NCBI GenBank assembly: GCA_903870245.1
Contig: CAIQCB010000002.1
Coordinates: 17,764-81,763 of the forward strand
From: an uncultured Methylocystaceae bacterium
GTDB lineage: Bacteria; Pseudomonadota; Alphaproteobacteria; Rhizobiales; Beijerinckiaceae
Direction of reading: 5' to 3'
DNA length: 64,000 nucleotides
Shown: one piece after another, positions 8,367-19,074 of the stretch
Layout of the letters: each line of letters begins with the position of its first letter
How positions within the stretch are numbered: the first letter of the stretch is position 1
Program-made: the position numbers and the translations under genes
Notes under the pieces: generated by a model
Seen by the model: the letters and a program-made list of their open reading frames with translations, nothing else
What the model was told of the DNA's origin: nothing
Databases searched by the model: none

Positions 8367-11300
8367 ATGAATGTTTCGGCCCCCTTCATCAAACGGCCGG
8401 TGGCGACGTCCCTGATCGCCTTCGCAATGCTGTTGTGCGGGATTTTGGGATATATGCGGCTGCCCGTCTCACCGCTTCCGCAGGTTGACTTTCCGACCAT
8501 TCAGGTCACGACGCAATTACCGGGCGCTAATCCTGAAACCATCGCCTCGCTGGTCACCGGTTCGCTGGAGCGGCAATTCGGCCAGGTGCCGTCGCTCACC
8601 AGCATGTCGTCGCAAAGTTCTTTCGGACTGTCGCAGATCACCCTGCAATTTAACCTCGACCGGGACATTGACGCCGCCGCGCAGGATGTGCAGTCGGCGA
8701 TCAACGCCGCCGCTTCCACCTTGCCGAAAAATCTTCCCTATCCGCCGGTATATGCGAAGGTGAACCCGGCCGATACGCCGATCATGACGATGGTGTTGCG
8801 CTCCCGAACGGCGACCTTGCGCCAGTTGAGCGATTACGCCGATACGCTCATCGCCCCGCAGATCTCCCAGGTCTCCGGCGTCGGGCGCGTCTCGGTTCAG
8901 GGCGGCGTGCGCCCGGCGGTGCGTATTGAGGCGGATCTCGCCCGTCTTGCCGCCAATCGGATCGGCATGGAGGATTTGCGGGAGGCGATCTCCTCCGCCA
9001 ACATCGCCGGGGCGAAGGGATCGCTGGACGGTCAGAGACAGTCCTACACGCTCGACGCCAACGATCAAATTCTCGCCGCCAAAGAATATGAAACGATCGT
9101 CGTCGTGTGGCGCAACAACGCGCCGGTCATGGTGCGCGACGTGGCGCGGGTCGTCGAGGGATTGGAAAACGCCCGGGTCGGCGGGTGGCATAATGGCGAG
9201 CAATCGATCATCCTCGACGTCTTGCGCCAACCGGGCGCCAACATCATCAACACCGTCGAACAGGTGAAGGCGGCGCTGCCGAAATTGCGCGGTTCACTGC
9301 CGGCCGGTCTCTCGCTCGATATCGTCAGCGATCGCACTGATACGATCCGGGCGTCGATCGCCGAGGTTCAATACACCCTTGTCATCGCCGCAGCGCTCGT
9401 CGTGCTGGTGGTGCTGCTGTTCCTGCGAAACTGGCGAGCGACTCTTGTCGCCGGCGTCAGTCTGCCGTTATCGATCATCACGACTTTTGCAATCATGTGG
9501 CTGGTCGGGTTCTCGCTCGATAATCTTTCGCTGATGGCGTTGACGATCGGCACCGGTTTTATCGTCGACGATGCGATCGTCATGATCGAAAATATCGTAC
9601 GCAATATCGAGGATGGAAAATCCCCGCTTCAGGCCGCTCTCGACGGCGCACGAGAAATCGGTTTCACGGTCGTATCGCTGACGGTTTCGCTGGTCGCGGT
9701 GTTTATCCCTCTTCTGTTCATGACCGGCGTCGTCGGGCGAATGTTCCGGGAATTTGCGCTGACGCTGACGATTGCAGTCGTCGTATCGGCCATAATCTCC
9801 CTGACCTTGACGCCGATGCTCTGCGCGACGCTTCTCAAGCGTGCGCCGTTGCATACGCCGACAGGGTGGGACATCGCCTCCATCTGGCTTGATCGCCTCT
9901 ACTATCGCTCGCTCGACTGGGCGATCCGGCATCAGAAACTCATGCTGGGATTGACTGCGGCGACGATGGCGCTCACGGTCGCTTTATTTGTTATCATTCC
10001 CAAAGGTTTCTTGCCGCGACAGGATACGGGACAACTCAGCGTCGTCATGGAAGCGTCGCCCGACGCTTCCTTCGAACGTATGAAGGACCTGCAGGCGGCG
10101 GTTTCTCGCGTCTTGCTGAACGACCCCGATGTGCGCGATGTCGTCTCCGTTCTCGGCGTGGGCTCCCTGAACGCGACGACTAACGTCGCGCATATGACGG
10201 TTGTTTTGCGCGACAGAGCCGCCCGCCAGAACGCCAGCGTCGTGGCGGACCGTTTGCAGGCCGCGGGCGAGCAGACGCCGGGAGCGACGCTTTTTATCCA
10301 GCCTGTGCAGGATATCCAGATCACGACGCGGCCGAGCCGCTCGCAGTATCAATACACCTTGACTGCTGCGGACTATGGCGAATTGTTGTTCTGGTCCAAC
10401 AGGCTTCTCGAACAATTACGCAAGACCTCCGGCCTGCGAAACGTCGCCGCCGAGACGCAGGATGGCGGTCTCCGTGCGCTGATGCGAATCGATCGGGACA
10501 AGATGGGACGCCTTGGCATCAGCGCGCAAAACATCGACGATGCATTGAACGACGCATTCGGCCAACGTCAGATTTCGACGATCTACACTCAGTCCAACCA
10601 GTATCGGGTGATCCTCGAGGCCGCGCCACAATATCAGCATGACGCCGCCGCACTGGAGAAACTCTATGTGGCCCCGATGGGCGGTGGTCCGCAAACGCCG
10701 CTTGGCTCCTTTGTGCGCATCGAACATGCAGCTGCGCCGTTGTCGATCGCCCATCAGGATCAGTTTCCCGCCTCGACGATCAGTTTCGATCTCGCCAAAG
10801 GCGTTTCTCTCGGGCAGGCGATAAAGCTGCTGGCGCAGGCGCAGACGGCCATCGGCATGCCCTCGTCGATTGTTGGCGTGTTCAGCGCCGACGCCGCGGA
10901 GTTCGATAAATCCCTTGCCAGCGCCCCTTGGCTGATTCTGGCGGCGATGTTCGCAATCTACGTTGTGCTTGGCGTCTTGTATGAAAGTTTTGCGCATCCC
11001 TTTACGGTGTTGACCACCCTCCCTTCGGCGGGCGTCGGCGCCTTGCTGGCCCTGATGGCGTTTGGGGTCGATCTCTCCGTCGTCGCCCTGATCGGCATCG
11101 TTCTCCTGATGGGCATCGTCAAGAAGAACGCCATCATGATGATCGACTTCGCACTCGACGCCGAGCGCGACGAGGGATTGTCGCCGCAAGAGTCAATCCT
11201 GCGCGCCGCACAGCTTCGTTTTCGTCCGATCATGATGACGACCCTTGCAGCGTTGCTTGGCGCCTTACCGCTGGTGATGGCCCATGGTCCGGGCAGCGAA

Positions 11301-11489
11301 CTGAGGATTCCGTTGGGACTGTCGATTATCGGCGGTCTCTTGCTCAGCCAGGCTCTGACGCTTTACACGACGCCGGCGATTTATCTGGCGGTCGAGCGGC
11401 TCCGTCGCCGTACGATGTCGATGCGCCCGGACAATCGCGTCGGCGGCGGTCCTCATATCGGGAAGGAAACGCGGGGGGTCGGAGAGTGA
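8367..11489 (+). CDS. RND multidrug efflux permease, MdtB type
   Basis: This 1040-residue HAE-1-family RND permease has twelve predicted helices and two large periplasmic loops. It opens with the family start 'FIKRPVATSLIAFAMLL'. The TM4 proton-relay pair is visible in 'GFIVDDAIVMIENI', and the C-terminal half has 'MGIVKKNAIMMIDFAL'. It shares a four-base GTGA overlap with the second permease gene, which fits the heteromultimeric MdtB/MdtC arrangement in which two non-identical permeases form one pump. Known MdtABC pumps export bile salts, novobiocin and some metals; the substrate here is unknown. Symbol left blank because orthology within HAE-1 cannot be proved by eye. Confidence 0.9.
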   Translation: MNVSAPFIKRPVATSLIAFAMLLCGILGYMRLPVSPLPQVDFPTIQVTTQLPGANPETIASLVTGSLERQFGQVPSLTSMSSQSSFGLSQITLQFNLDRDIDAAAQDVQSAINAAASTLPKNLPYPPVYAKVNPADTPIMTMVLRSRTATLRQLSDYADTLIAPQISQVSGVGRVSVQGGVRPAVRIEADLARLAANRIGMEDLREAISSANIAGAKGSLDGQRQSYTLDANDQILAAKEYETIVVVWRNNAPVMVRDVARVVEGLENARVGGWHNGEQSIILDVLRQPGANIINTVEQVKAALPKLRGSLPAGLSLDIVSDRTDTIRASIAEVQYTLVIAAALVVLVVLLFLRNWRATLVAGVSLPLSIITTFAIMWLVGFSLDNLSLMALTIGTGFIVDDAIVMIENIVRNIEDGKSPLQAALDGAREIGFTVVSLTVSLVAVFIPLLFMTGVVGRMFREFALTLTIAVVVSAIISLTLTPMLCATLLKRAPLHTPTGWDIASIWLDRLYYRSLDWAIRHQKLMLGLTAATMALTVALFVIIPKGFLPRQDTGQLSVVMEASPDASFERMKDLQAAVSRVLLNDPDVRDVVSVLGVGSLNATTNVAHMTVVLRDRAARQNASVVADRLQAAGEQTPGATLFIQPVQDIQITTRPSRSQYQYTLTAADYGELLFWSNRLLEQLRKTSGLRNVAAETQDGGLRALMRIDRDKMGRLGISAQNIDDALNDAFGQRQISTIYTQSNQYRVILEAAPQYQHDAAALEKLYVAPMGGGPQTPLGSFVRIEHAAAPLSIAHQDQFPASTISFDLAKGVSLGQAIKLLAQAQTAIGMPSSIVGVFSADAAEFDKSLASAPWLILAAMFAIYVVLGVLYESFAHPFTVLTTLPSAGVGALLALMAFGVDLSVVALIGIVLLMGIVKKNAIMMIDFALDAERDEGLSPQESILRAAQLRFRPIMMTTLAALLGALPLVMAHGPGSELRIPLGLSIIGGLLLSQALTLYTTPAIYLAVERLRRRTMSMRPDNRVGGGPHIGKETRGVGE

Positions 11490-14400
11490 ATATCTCCGAG
11501 CCGTTTATCCGACGCCCGGTTGGAACGACGCTGCTTGCCGTCGCCCTGTTCATGCTGGGCGCCGTCGCCTATTTCGCCTTGCCTGTCGCCAGCCTGCCCT
11601 CCATCGATTTTCCGATCATTGGCGTCTCCGCCTCACGACCGGGCGCCGATCCGGCGACGATGGCGGCTTCGGTCGCCGCGCCGCTTGAACGCCGCCTGTC
11701 TGGAATAGCCGGCCTGAACGAGCTGACATCTACCAGTTCTCTCGGCTCAAGCCAGATCACTGCGCAATTCGATATATCGCGCAACCTCGACGCCGCCGCG
11801 CGCGACGTTCAAGCCGCGATCAACGCCGCCATGCCCGATCTGCCGCCCGATTTGCCGATTGCGCCGACTTTTCGCAAGGCCAGTATGTCGAGTGCGCCGG
11901 TTCTCGTCCTGGCGCTGACCTCCGACACCTTGCCCACCAGCGTGGTTTTCGATGCGGCCGATACGGTCATCGCCCAGCGTATTTCCCAGGTGGCCGGCGT
12001 CGCGGAGGCGCGCATCACCGGCGCGGAACAGCCGGCGATCCGCGTGCAGGTCGATCCGGCGCGATTGGCGTCCATGCAACTCAGCGTCGACGCCGTCGCC
12101 CACGCGCTGAACGTCGCCAATGCGCATTCCGCTGTGGGCGCGCTAAACGGCCCGATGCAGGAAATAACGCTGGCCACAACCGATCAACTCTCGACTCCCG
12201 AGGATTACCGCAGCATCGTCATCGCTTCGCGTCGTGGCGTCGTCGTCAAGCTGGGCGATGTCGCAACAGTTGAGCGCAGCGTCCGCAATCGTATGTCTGC
12301 CGGCTGGTTCAACGGCCAGCCGGCCGTGCTGATCCTGATCACCAAGCAGCCCAGCGCGAACGTCGTCGAGACCGTCGATCGTATCAAATCCCTGTTGCCA
12401 GTGATGCAACAATGGGTTCCTTCAGGCGTCAAGATCAACATTCTTTCCGACCGCACGCAGAGCATTCGCGCCAGCATCCATGATATTCAGTGGACATTGA
12501 CGCTTTCAGTGACGCTTGTGATGCTGGTGGTCTTTGTTTTTCTGAGGCGGGCCACTCCGGTGATTGCGGCGGGGATCACCGTGCCTCTGTCGCTTGTCGG
12601 CTCCTGCGCGGCGATCTGGGCGGCGGGATTTTCAATCAATAATCTCTCGTTGATGGCGTTGACGATTTCCGTTGGTTTCGTCGTCGACGATGCGATCGTC
12701 ATGATCGAAAATATCGAAAGCTACATCGAGAAAGGCATGGGGCGTTTCGAAGCGGCCCTGGCGGGCTCGAAGCAAATCGCCTTCACCGTTTTTTCCATTA
12801 CCTTGTCGCTTATCGCTGTTTTCATACCGCTCCTCTTCATGGAAGGGGTCATGGGAAGACTGCTGCGCGAGTTTTCGATGACCCTCGTTTTTGCGATCAT
12901 TATTTCAATGGTGGTCTCTTTGACAGTGACGCCGATGGTTTGCGCCTGGATGCCCGGCTTTCGTCCCGGGAAGGAAACAAGTCTGGATCGTCTGATCGAG
13001 GGCGCGCTCGATCGCATCATCGCCCTTTATGCGCGGAGCCTGCGGCCAGTCGTGGATCATCCCTGGGCGTCTCTGGTGGCGATTCTCGTCACCCTCGGAG
13101 TCACTGTTCAGCTTTACCGGACGATCCCCAAGGGAAATTTGCCGCAGGACGATATCGGACTGATCAACGGCACCACAGAAGCGGCTCCGGACGTATCCTT
13201 TGCGGAAATGTCGCGGTTACAAAAACGCGCGACAGATGTGTTGATGAACGACCAGGACATCGCCAATGTCGGCTCCTTCATCGGCGCGCCTGGGCTGACG
13301 TCGGCCGCAAATCAGGGACGTTTATTCGTCGCCCTGAAGCCGATGGGCGAGCGCAAATCCACCAGTATGGAAGTGATCGCGCGTCTTCGTCCGCAATTCG
13401 CAAAAATCTCAGGCCTGAGCGTTTTTTTGCAGCCCTCGCAGGATCTGCGCAATGGCGGTCGCTCAAGCAAGGGACAGTATCAGTATACGCTGTCCGACGC
13501 CTCGATTGAGGAACTGGATGAATGGCGCGAGGAAATTCTCAATAGTCTGAAACGTCTGCCGCAACTTGTCGATGTCACATCTGATAAGGAGCGGGGCGGT
13601 TTGCGCGCCTCTGTCGTGATTGATCGGAATGCGGCCTCAAGAATGAATGTCCCGATCGCTTCAATCACCGCCGCGCTGAACAGCGCGTTCGGTCAACGTC
13701 AGGATACAATCATCTATTCGCAGCGAAACCAGTATCGGGTCATTTTCGAAACGCCGCCCTCCCGCCAGCAGGATGTAAGGGATCTCTCGGGTATTTACGT
13801 TGCAGCGACGACAGGCTTGCAAGTGCCTTTGACGGCTCTGGCGCATGTGGAGCGGGGGTATATGCCGCTGGTCGTCAATCATCAGGGGGTGCTGCCGGCG
13901 GTAACGATTTCCTATAATCTCGCGCCGGGCGCGACGCTTGATGGCGCGACCAAGGCGATCGAGGCGGCGATTGGCGAAATGAATTTGCCTGCGGGCCTCC
14001 ATGCAGGCTTTGCCGGCGACGCTGCGGATTTTCGTAAAGTCGCGAGCGGCATGGCCATCCTCATCGTGGCGGCGCTCCTTTCAGTCTACATTATTCTCGG
14101 GATTCTCTACGAAAGCCTTGTCCACCCTATCACCATTATATCAACGCTGCCGTCAGCCGGGCTCGGCGCGCTGCTCATGCTCGAATTATTCAGCATGGAG
14201 TTCACGGTGATCGCTTTCATTGGCATTCTGCTCCTCATCGGCATCGTCAAGAAAAACGGCATCATGCTTGTTGATTTTGCGCTTCAGGCGGAGCGCGAGC
14301 TTGGCGAAACGGTGCACGATGCGGCGCTTGACGCCGCGCGCGAGCGGTTTCGGCCGATTTTGATGACCACTCTCGCTGCGCTTTTTGGCGCCTTGCCACT

Positions 14401-14584
14401 GGCGTTTGCGACCGGCATCGGCGCTGAAATGCGTCGTCCGCTCGGTATTACAATCATTGGCGGATTGGTTCTCAGTCAGGCGATGACGCTATACACCACG
14501 CCCGTGATCTATCTTCTGATGAGCAAATTGCGTCCCAAGCCCAAAACCGATCCCCGCCCCGGCGAAGGGATCGCCGCCGCCTGA
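11486..14584 (+). CDS. RND multidrug efflux permease, MdtC type
   Basis: This 1032-residue HAE-1 permease is clearly paralogous to the preceding gene but diverged, with 'FIRRPVGTTLLAVALF' at the start, 'GFVVDDAIVMIENI' in TM4 and 'IGIVKKNGIMLVDFAL' near the C-terminus. It starts at a GTG whose last two bases are part of the upstream TGA stop. It ends the efflux operon; just beyond the stop are only short hairpins without a strong T-tract. No regulator gene (TetR, LysR or two-component) adjoins the operon, so its inducer cannot be guessed. Confidence 0.9.
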   Translation: MNISEPFIRRPVGTTLLAVALFMLGAVAYFALPVASLPSIDFPIIGVSASRPGADPATMAASVAAPLERRLSGIAGLNELTSTSSLGSSQITAQFDISRNLDAAARDVQAAINAAMPDLPPDLPIAPTFRKASMSSAPVLVLALTSDTLPTSVVFDAADTVIAQRISQVAGVAEARITGAEQPAIRVQVDPARLASMQLSVDAVAHALNVANAHSAVGALNGPMQEITLATTDQLSTPEDYRSIVIASRRGVVVKLGDVATVERSVRNRMSAGWFNGQPAVLILITKQPSANVVETVDRIKSLLPVMQQWVPSGVKINILSDRTQSIRASIHDIQWTLTLSVTLVMLVVFVFLRRATPVIAAGITVPLSLVGSCAAIWAAGFSINNLSLMALTISVGFVVDDAIVMIENIESYIEKGMGRFEAALAGSKQIAFTVFSITLSLIAVFIPLLFMEGVMGRLLREFSMTLVFAIIISMVVSLTVTPMVCAWMPGFRPGKETSLDRLIEGALDRIIALYARSLRPVVDHPWASLVAILVTLGVTVQLYRTIPKGNLPQDDIGLINGTTEAAPDVSFAEMSRLQKRATDVLMNDQDIANVGSFIGAPGLTSAANQGRLFVALKPMGERKSTSMEVIARLRPQFAKISGLSVFLQPSQDLRNGGRSSKGQYQYTLSDASIEELDEWREEILNSLKRLPQLVDVTSDKERGGLRASVVIDRNAASRMNVPIASITAALNSAFGQRQDTIIYSQRNQYRVIFETPPSRQQDVRDLSGIYVAATTGLQVPLTALAHVERGYMPLVVNHQGVLPAVTISYNLAPGATLDGATKAIEAAIGEMNLPAGLHAGFAGDAADFRKVASGMAILIVAALLSVYIILGILYESLVHPITIISTLPSAGLGALLMLELFSMEFTVIAFIGILLLIGIVKKNGIMLVDFALQAERELGETVHDAALDAARERFRPILMTTLAALFGALPLAFATGIGAEMRRPLGITIIGGLVLSQAMTLYTTPVIYLLMSKLRPKPKTDPRPGEGIAAA

Positions 14585-14668
14585 GACTCCAGAACATTTC
14601 CTGGTCTGATTGACCCAGACAGGGTTCATGGTCTTCGCTTTCATCGCGACTTGCTTTTGCCGAACCTG

Positions 14669-14686
14669 TTTCACCTTCGGGTGAAA
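14669..14686. repeat. Intergenic stem-loop with TTCG tetraloop
   Basis: A perfect 7-bp stem TTTCACC/GGTGAAA closes a TTCG loop between two converging genes. It is not followed by a convincing T-run on either strand. Together with the flanking 'gccgaacc...' and '...actctctat' it resembles elements near 36731-36767 and 56799-56845, so it may belong to a degenerate repeat family. Confidence 0.45.
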
Positions 14687-14691
14687 ACTCT

Positions 14692-14979
14692 CTATGGATG
14701 GGCTTCGGCAGCCGGCTCGAAGAAAAGGCGCAGGACCGGCGCTGGTCCGCAATCCTCAATCGGCACATGCCAGAATTTAGAGTCCACGGACGGGAATCTT
14801 TCGAGCGGCAGATGAATTTGCTTCAGTGGCGCCTGTGTATCGAAACCCCGCAACATGGCGGTTTCGATCAGCCTGAACAATTGCGCCTCATTCTCCGGCG
14901 CGCTTGACACTTTCATGATGAGATTATTGGCGAGGGGAAAGGATTTATCGAAAAACTGTTCGGCGCTTGATCCGGGCAT
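14692..14979 (-). CDS. Small conserved-looking hypothetical protein (95 aa)
   Basis: This 95-residue cytoplasmic protein has no signal peptide or membrane segment. The composition is globular and balanced ('FPLANNLIMKVSSAPENEAQLFRLIETAML', split here only as a description of residues 14-43; then 'KQIHLPLERFPSVDSKFW'). The codon pattern suits a real gene better than the overlapping plus-strand frame. It lies between the efflux operon and bluB, on bluB's strand but 93 bases downstream of it, so it could be a last, loosely attached member of that operon. I do not recognise a family and assign no function. Confidence 0.5.
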   Translation of the reverse strand: MPGSSAEQFFDKSFPLANNLIMKVSSAPENEAQLFRLIETAMLRGFDTQAPLKQIHLPLERFPSVDSKFWHVPIEDCGPAPVLRLFFEPAAEAHP

Positions 14980-15072
14980 GACGCAATCTCCGAAAAGGGG
15001 ACCGTCGCAAGATAGGAACGCTTTCGCCTGATTCCAGACGTAGCGGCTAATTTAGGATCGATTACGGCGACT

Positions 15073-15807
15073 TTAGGGTGTCTCGCGCTTGTTGCCCCAG
15101 AAGTCCTCGAACAAAAGGTCCTCCAGGGGGAGGCGCTTGGCCCAGCGGCGCACCTCAAGCTCCGGGCGGACATAGCTTTGCGCAATGAAGCCGGCGCAGA
15201 GATAGGCGACAATGGCGATGTCCGGCGGGATATGAAGAATGTCGCGTAAATCCGCCTCTCGCAAGATGCTCACCCAGCCGATTCCAACTCCCTCGATCCT
15301 TGCCGCAAGCCAGAGATTTTGCACCGCGCAGGCGGTGCTGAGCAGATCTGTATCGGGCTGTTGCGTGCGTCCGAGGCCGGTCGCGCCTGATCGTGTGCGG
15401 TCGCATGTGACGCAAATATTCACTGGCGCACGAAGGATGCCCTGTAATTTCAGGCTGCGATAGTGCGCCCGGCGGTCATCTGGCATGAGTTGTTCTTCGG
15501 CGGCTACGGCGCGTTCAAAAGCGGCGTGGACGGCGGCGCGTGTGTCGCGGTCGCGCACCACGATAAAATTCCATGGCTGCATCAAGCCCACGGAAGGCGC
15601 GTGATGGGCTGCGTCAAGAATGCGCCGCAAGACCTCCTGCGGAATGGCCGCGTCAAGAAATTCGTTGCGCACGTCACGCCGCTCGTAGATGGCGCGATAA
15701 ACAGCGGCCCGTTCTTCAGTCGAAAAGTCGGCGACAGGCGACAGCTCCCGCTCGGGGTCGTCGGCGCTTGCCCCGGCGCCGGAACTGGTTGGCGTAGCGC
15801 TGCTCAT
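15073..15807 (-). CDS. bluB: 5,6-dimethylbenzimidazole synthase BluB
   Basis: BluB is a nitroreductase-fold enzyme that uses O2 to break up reduced FMN and make 5,6-dimethylbenzimidazole, the lower ligand of cobalamin. The 244-residue protein carries 'YERRDVRNEFLDAAIP', 'HHAPSVGLMQPWNFIVV', 'RAPVNICVTCDRT' and 'GWVSILREADLRDIL', all typical BluB rather than generic nitroreductase segments. The ATG at 15807 overlaps the cobC stop by ATGA; an in-frame start 69 bases further upstream would run deep into cobC. It is the last of four coupled cobalamin genes. The presence of bluB says the organism makes its own DMB in air. Confidence 0.9.
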   Translation of the reverse strand: MSSATPTSSGAGASADDPERELSPVADFSTEERAAVYRAIYERRDVRNEFLDAAIPQEVLRRILDAAHHAPSVGLMQPWNFIVVRDRDTRAAVHAAFERAVAAEEQLMPDDRRAHYRSLKLQGILRAPVNICVTCDRTRSGATGLGRTQQPDTDLLSTACAVQNLWLAARIEGVGIGWVSILREADLRDILHIPPDIAIVAYLCAGFIAQSYVRPELEVRRWAKRLPLEDLLFEDFWGNKRETP

Positions 15808-16817
15808 CAGGCTTTCAGCGCCATTGCAAGCCTGCCCCACGCCGCCTCGTCGCCAGGCAGGCCGAAACGAAGCCACTCGGGACGCTCGACGAAATCGCGC
15901 GTCAACACGCCATGTTGGCCGAGTGTCAAAAATCGGCTGCGAGCTTCGGAATGTATGGCGAGACGAAACAGCGTCGCGCCGCCTACGACAACAAAACCCG
16001 CATCGCGCAAGAGCGCATCAAGACGCGCCGAGTCCGCCTGTCGGGCCAGGGCGGCGGCCGCGAGCCATTCTGGGTCCTGAAGCGCCTGGACGCCGATCGT
16101 CAGCGCCGGCCCGCTCACCGCCCAGGGCCCCAGCAATTTCCGCAAGCGCGTCGCGAGGTCAGGCGCGCACAGCGCGAAGCCAAGCCTTAATCCCGGCAGG
16201 CCATAGGCCTTGCCGAAGGAGCGCAAAACAATCACTTCATTGAGCGCGGTTAATGAAGCGACGCTGTGCTGCGGGGTGAAATCCATGAAAGACTCGTCGA
16301 TCACCAGCAGACCGCCGCGGCGCGCCATTTTTTGCGCCAGCGTCGTGATCTCCTGAACGGAAACAAGTCGCCCGTCCGGATTATTCGGATTGACGATCAC
16401 GGCGACGTCGGCCTCCACGAGGTCGTCAAGCGTCTCGACCGTCGAAATCTGCGCGCCGGCGCCGCGCCAGCAAGCGGCGTGCTCGGCGTAGGTGAAACCA
16501 AGAATGGCGACGCTTTGCGCGGAAAAGGCGCGCGGCAACGCTTGTATAAACGCCTGCACGCCGGCGCCGCTAACCACCTGCGCTTCCGGCGGCGGACGAT
16601 AGGCTAGGCGCGCCGCCGTTTCGAGAGCGGCGAAAGCGTCGTCGTCGGGCAGACGCGTCAAGGCGCTCGCTGGCCACGTGTGCGCCGGATAGGCGTGAGG
16701 ATTGACGCCGGTGGAAAGATCGATCCACGGCTCCGGAGCGAATGGAAAGAGTCGACGCGCCGCGTCGAGCCGTCCGCCATGCGCGAGACGGGGCATGGGC
16801 GCGAAGGTGGCGTTCAT
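15807..16817 (-). CDS. cobC: Threonine-phosphate decarboxylase CobC/CobD family
   Basis: This 336-residue fold-type I PLP aminotransferase-like enzyme starts with the CobC/CobD signature '[13 protein letters not shown]' and '[14 protein letters not shown]'. It has 'VNPNNPDGR' and the PLP lysine in '[16 protein letters not shown]'. The family decarboxylates L-threonine 3-phosphate to (R)-1-aminopropan-2-yl phosphate, the linker of the nucleotide loop. In aerobic-pathway naming this is CobC; the Salmonella name is CobD. The ATG at 16817 overlaps the cobQ stop (ATGA), which decides it against an ATG 15 bases earlier. The cobB/cobD(cbiB) partners are not in the window. Confidence 0.88.
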   Translation of the reverse strand: MNATFAPMPRLAHGGRLDAARRLFPFAPEPWIDLSTGVNPHAYPAHTWPASALTRLPDDDAFAALETAARLAYRPPPEAQVVSGAGVQAFIQALPRAFSAQSVAILGFTYAEHAACWRGAGAQISTVETLDDLVEADVAVIVNPNNPDGRLVSVQEITTLAQKMARRGGLLVIDESFMDFTPQHSVASLTALNEVIVLRSFGKAYGLPGLRLGFALCAPDLATRLRKLLGPWAVSGPALTIGVQALQDPEWLAAAALARQADSARLDALLRDAGFVVVGGATLFRLAIHSEARSRFLTLGQHGVLTRDFVERPEWLRFGLPGDEAAWGRLAMALKA

Positions 16818-18271
16818 CGCGCGATATCCCATAAAGCGTCAAGGTCGAGATGGCTGGCGCAATGCGCCGCCAGCGCGTCGAGGGCGTCCTCAATCGATTG
16901 TTCGAAATGCAGCGTCGACGGGGCGGCGCCGAGATCGCGGAGTAATGCGGCGCGCAAGGAGTCATTGGCGAAAAGACCGTGCACATAGGCGCCGGCGACG
17001 CGTCCATCCAGCGACCGCGCGCCGTCTGTCCGGCCATCGTCAAGATGCAACACCGGTCGCGCGCAATCGGGTCCGGTTGTTATCCCGACATGCATTTCGT
17101 AGCCGTTGAATGGCGAGTCAAAGAGTGGCGCATGGCCGGCGACATGGGTCAATTTTTTCCTGTCAGTGAGCACGGTCGTTACATCAAGCAAACCAAGTCC
17201 CGGCGCTTCTCCACCCGGGCTCTCGATCCCGATCGGATCGCTGATGCCGTGGCCAAGCATTTGGTAGCCGCCGCACACGCCAAAAATTTTACCGCCGCGT
17301 CGTAGATGCGCCTGCAAATCGATGTCCCAGCCATTGGCGCGCAGCGTGGCCAAATCGGCGATTGTCGCCTTGGAGCCTGGCAGGATCGCCAGCGCCGCAT
17401 CGCCCGGCAGCGCCTCGCCTGGCCTCAAGAAGACCAGACGCACGCCCGGCTCCGCCCTCAACGGATCCAGATCGTCGAAATTGGCGATATGCGGCAAAAG
17501 GAGCGCGACGATTTTAATGTCGCCGCCAGCGCCGGGAGGCAGATCGCGCAAACCATAGGCGTCTTCCGCCGGCAGTTTGCTCGCCGCTTCGAAATAGGGC
17601 AGGAGGCCAAGCGCGCGCCATCCGGTCTGTTTCGCGATGAAATCCATGCCTGACTCGAAAAGAGAGGCGTCGCCGCGAAATTTGTTGACGATGAAGCCTT
17701 CTATCAGCGCTGCGTCTTCTTCATCGATCACCGCCTTGCAGCCGACAAGTTGCGCGATGACACCGCCGCGATCGATGTCGCCGACGAGCACAACCGGCGT
17801 TCGGGCGGCGCGGGCGAAACCCATATTGGCGATATCGTGCGTGCGCAAATTAATCTCGGCGGCGCTGCCCGCCCCCTCGACGATCACAAGATCGCTGGCG
17901 GCTTTAAGGCGCGCGAAGCTTTCCATCACCGTCGAAGCCAGCCGGGGTTTCCAGGACTGATAATCGCGCGCTTTTGCCTGACCGGCGATCTGTCCGCGCA
18001 CGACGATCTGCGCGCCATTATCGCCCTGCGGCTTGAGCAACACCGGGTTCATATCGACGCAGGCCAGCAAACGCGCGGCCCGCGCCTGCAACGCTTGCGC
18101 GCGGCCGATTTCACCGCCATCCATCGTAACGGCGGCGTTATTCGACATATTCTGCGGCTTGAAAGGCGCAACGCGAACGCCGCGATTGGCGAAGGCGCGC
18201 GCCAGTCCCGCGACGACGAGCGATTTGCCGACGTCCGACCCCGTGCCCTGAATCATCAACGCCCGGCTCAT
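16814..18271 (-). CDS. cobQ: Cobyric acid synthase CobQ
   Basis: This 485-residue amidotransferase adds four amides to adenosylcobyrinate a,c-diamide using glutamine and ATP. Residues 1-230 form the dethiobiotin-synthetase-like ATPase ('[20 protein letters not shown]', '[11 protein letters not shown]', '[12 protein letters not shown]'). From about residue 250 a class-I glutaminase domain follows, with '[14 protein letters not shown]' and the nucleophile region '[12 protein letters not shown]'. The histidine-bearing C-terminal segment is '[16 protein letters not shown]'. It overlaps cobK upstream and cobC downstream by 4 bases each. Confidence 0.95.
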   Translation of the reverse strand: MSRALMIQGTGSDVGKSLVVAGLARAFANRGVRVAPFKPQNMSNNAAVTMDGGEIGRAQALQARAARLLACVDMNPVLLKPQGDNGAQIVVRGQIAGQAKARDYQSWKPRLASTVMESFARLKAASDLVIVEGAGSAAEINLRTHDIANMGFARAARTPVVLVGDIDRGGVIAQLVGCKAVIDEEDAALIEGFIVNKFRGDASLFESGMDFIAKQTGWRALGLLPYFEAASKLPAEDAYGLRDLPPGAGGDIKIVALLLPHIANFDDLDPLRAEPGVRLVFLRPGEALPGDAALAILPGSKATIADLATLRANGWDIDLQAHLRRGGKIFGVCGGYQMLGHGISDPIGIESPGGEAPGLGLLDVTTVLTDRKKLTHVAGHAPLFDSPFNGYEMHVGITTGPDCARPVLHLDDGRTDGARSLDGRVAGAYVHGLFANDSLRAALLRDLGAAPSTLHFEQSIEDALDALAAHCASHLDLDALWDIAR

Positions 18272-19053
18272 GAGTCGAGAAAAGCCATGGCGGCGTCCAG
18301 ATCGTGGGTGACGCGCACGCCATCGATCATGGGCGGCGCAATCATCACGACCGGCAGGCCCAGGGCGCGCGCCGCCTCGATCTTGGCGTAGGTCAAGGCG
18401 CCGCCGCTATTCTTGCTGACGATGATCTCGATGGCGTGCGCGCGCATCAGCGCGGTCTCGGTCTCACAGGTGAATGGTCCGCGATCGGCGACGACCGTGC
18501 AGTCCGGCGGCAAATCGGCCTGCGCAGGCGGTTCGATCACCCTGAGCAGATAATGGTGCTGCGGCGCGCAGCGAAAGGCGGCGACGCCCTGTCGTCCGAT
18601 GGTCAGAAAAACGCGACGTGCGCGCAACCCAAGCGCTTGCGCGGCGTCGGCGGCGTCGGCCGCTTCGATCCAGTCGTCGCCCGCGACCGCAGGCCAGGGC
18701 GCGCGCGTCAGTCTCAGCAACGGCGCGCCTGTCCGTGCGCAGGCCTCGCGGGCGTTGATCGACATTTGCGCTGCAAATGGATGGGTGGCGTCGATAACAT
18801 GCGTGACGCCCTGTCGCTTCAGATAATCGGCCAGTCCGTTGGCGCCGCCAAAACCTCCAACGCGGAGCGGCAAGGCTTGCGGCAGCGGCGCGCTGGTGCG
18901 GCCGGCCAGCGACACCACGCCCTTGATCTGCGGCGTCGCGGCGATGCGTTCGGCAAGGACTCTGGCCTCAAGCGTGCCGCCGAGCAGCAACACCTGAGGG
19001 CGACTCGCCTGCTGTGGACGCTCGGGAGCCGGGAAGCGGTTTTGAAGACTCAC
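18268..19053 (-). CDS. cobK: Precorrin-6A reductase CobK
   Basis: This 261-residue protein matches CobK/CbiJ, which reduces the macrocycle of precorrin-6A with NADPH. It has the N-terminal dinucleotide-binding stretch '[17 protein letters not shown]', then 'SLAGRT', '[13 protein letters not shown]' and a C-terminal '[22 protein letters not shown]', all diagnostic. It is the only ring-modification enzyme of the corrin pathway here, so the rest (cobG-N, etc.) must be elsewhere. It starts 21 bases after the oxidoreductase stop and overlaps cobQ by 4 bases, making it the first cob gene in the transcription unit. Confidence 0.9.
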   Translation of the reverse strand: MSLQNRFPAPERPQQASRPQVLLLGGTLEARVLAERIAATPQIKGVVSLAGRTSAPLPQALPLRVGGFGGANGLADYLKRQGVTHVIDATHPFAAQMSINAREACARTGAPLLRLTRAPWPAVAGDDWIEAADAADAAQALGLRARRVFLTIGRQGVAAFRCAPQHHYLLRVIEPPAQADLPPDCTVVADRGPFTCETETALMRAHAIEIIVSKNSGGALTYAKIEAARALGLPVVMIAPPMIDGVRVTHDLDAAMAFLDS

Positions 19054-19074
19054 CTGATGATCCCGCGACGACCG

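Noticed and set aside
10416..11189. 257-codon minus-strand frame inside the first RND permease
   Set aside because: Antisense shadow; no domain or ribosome site.
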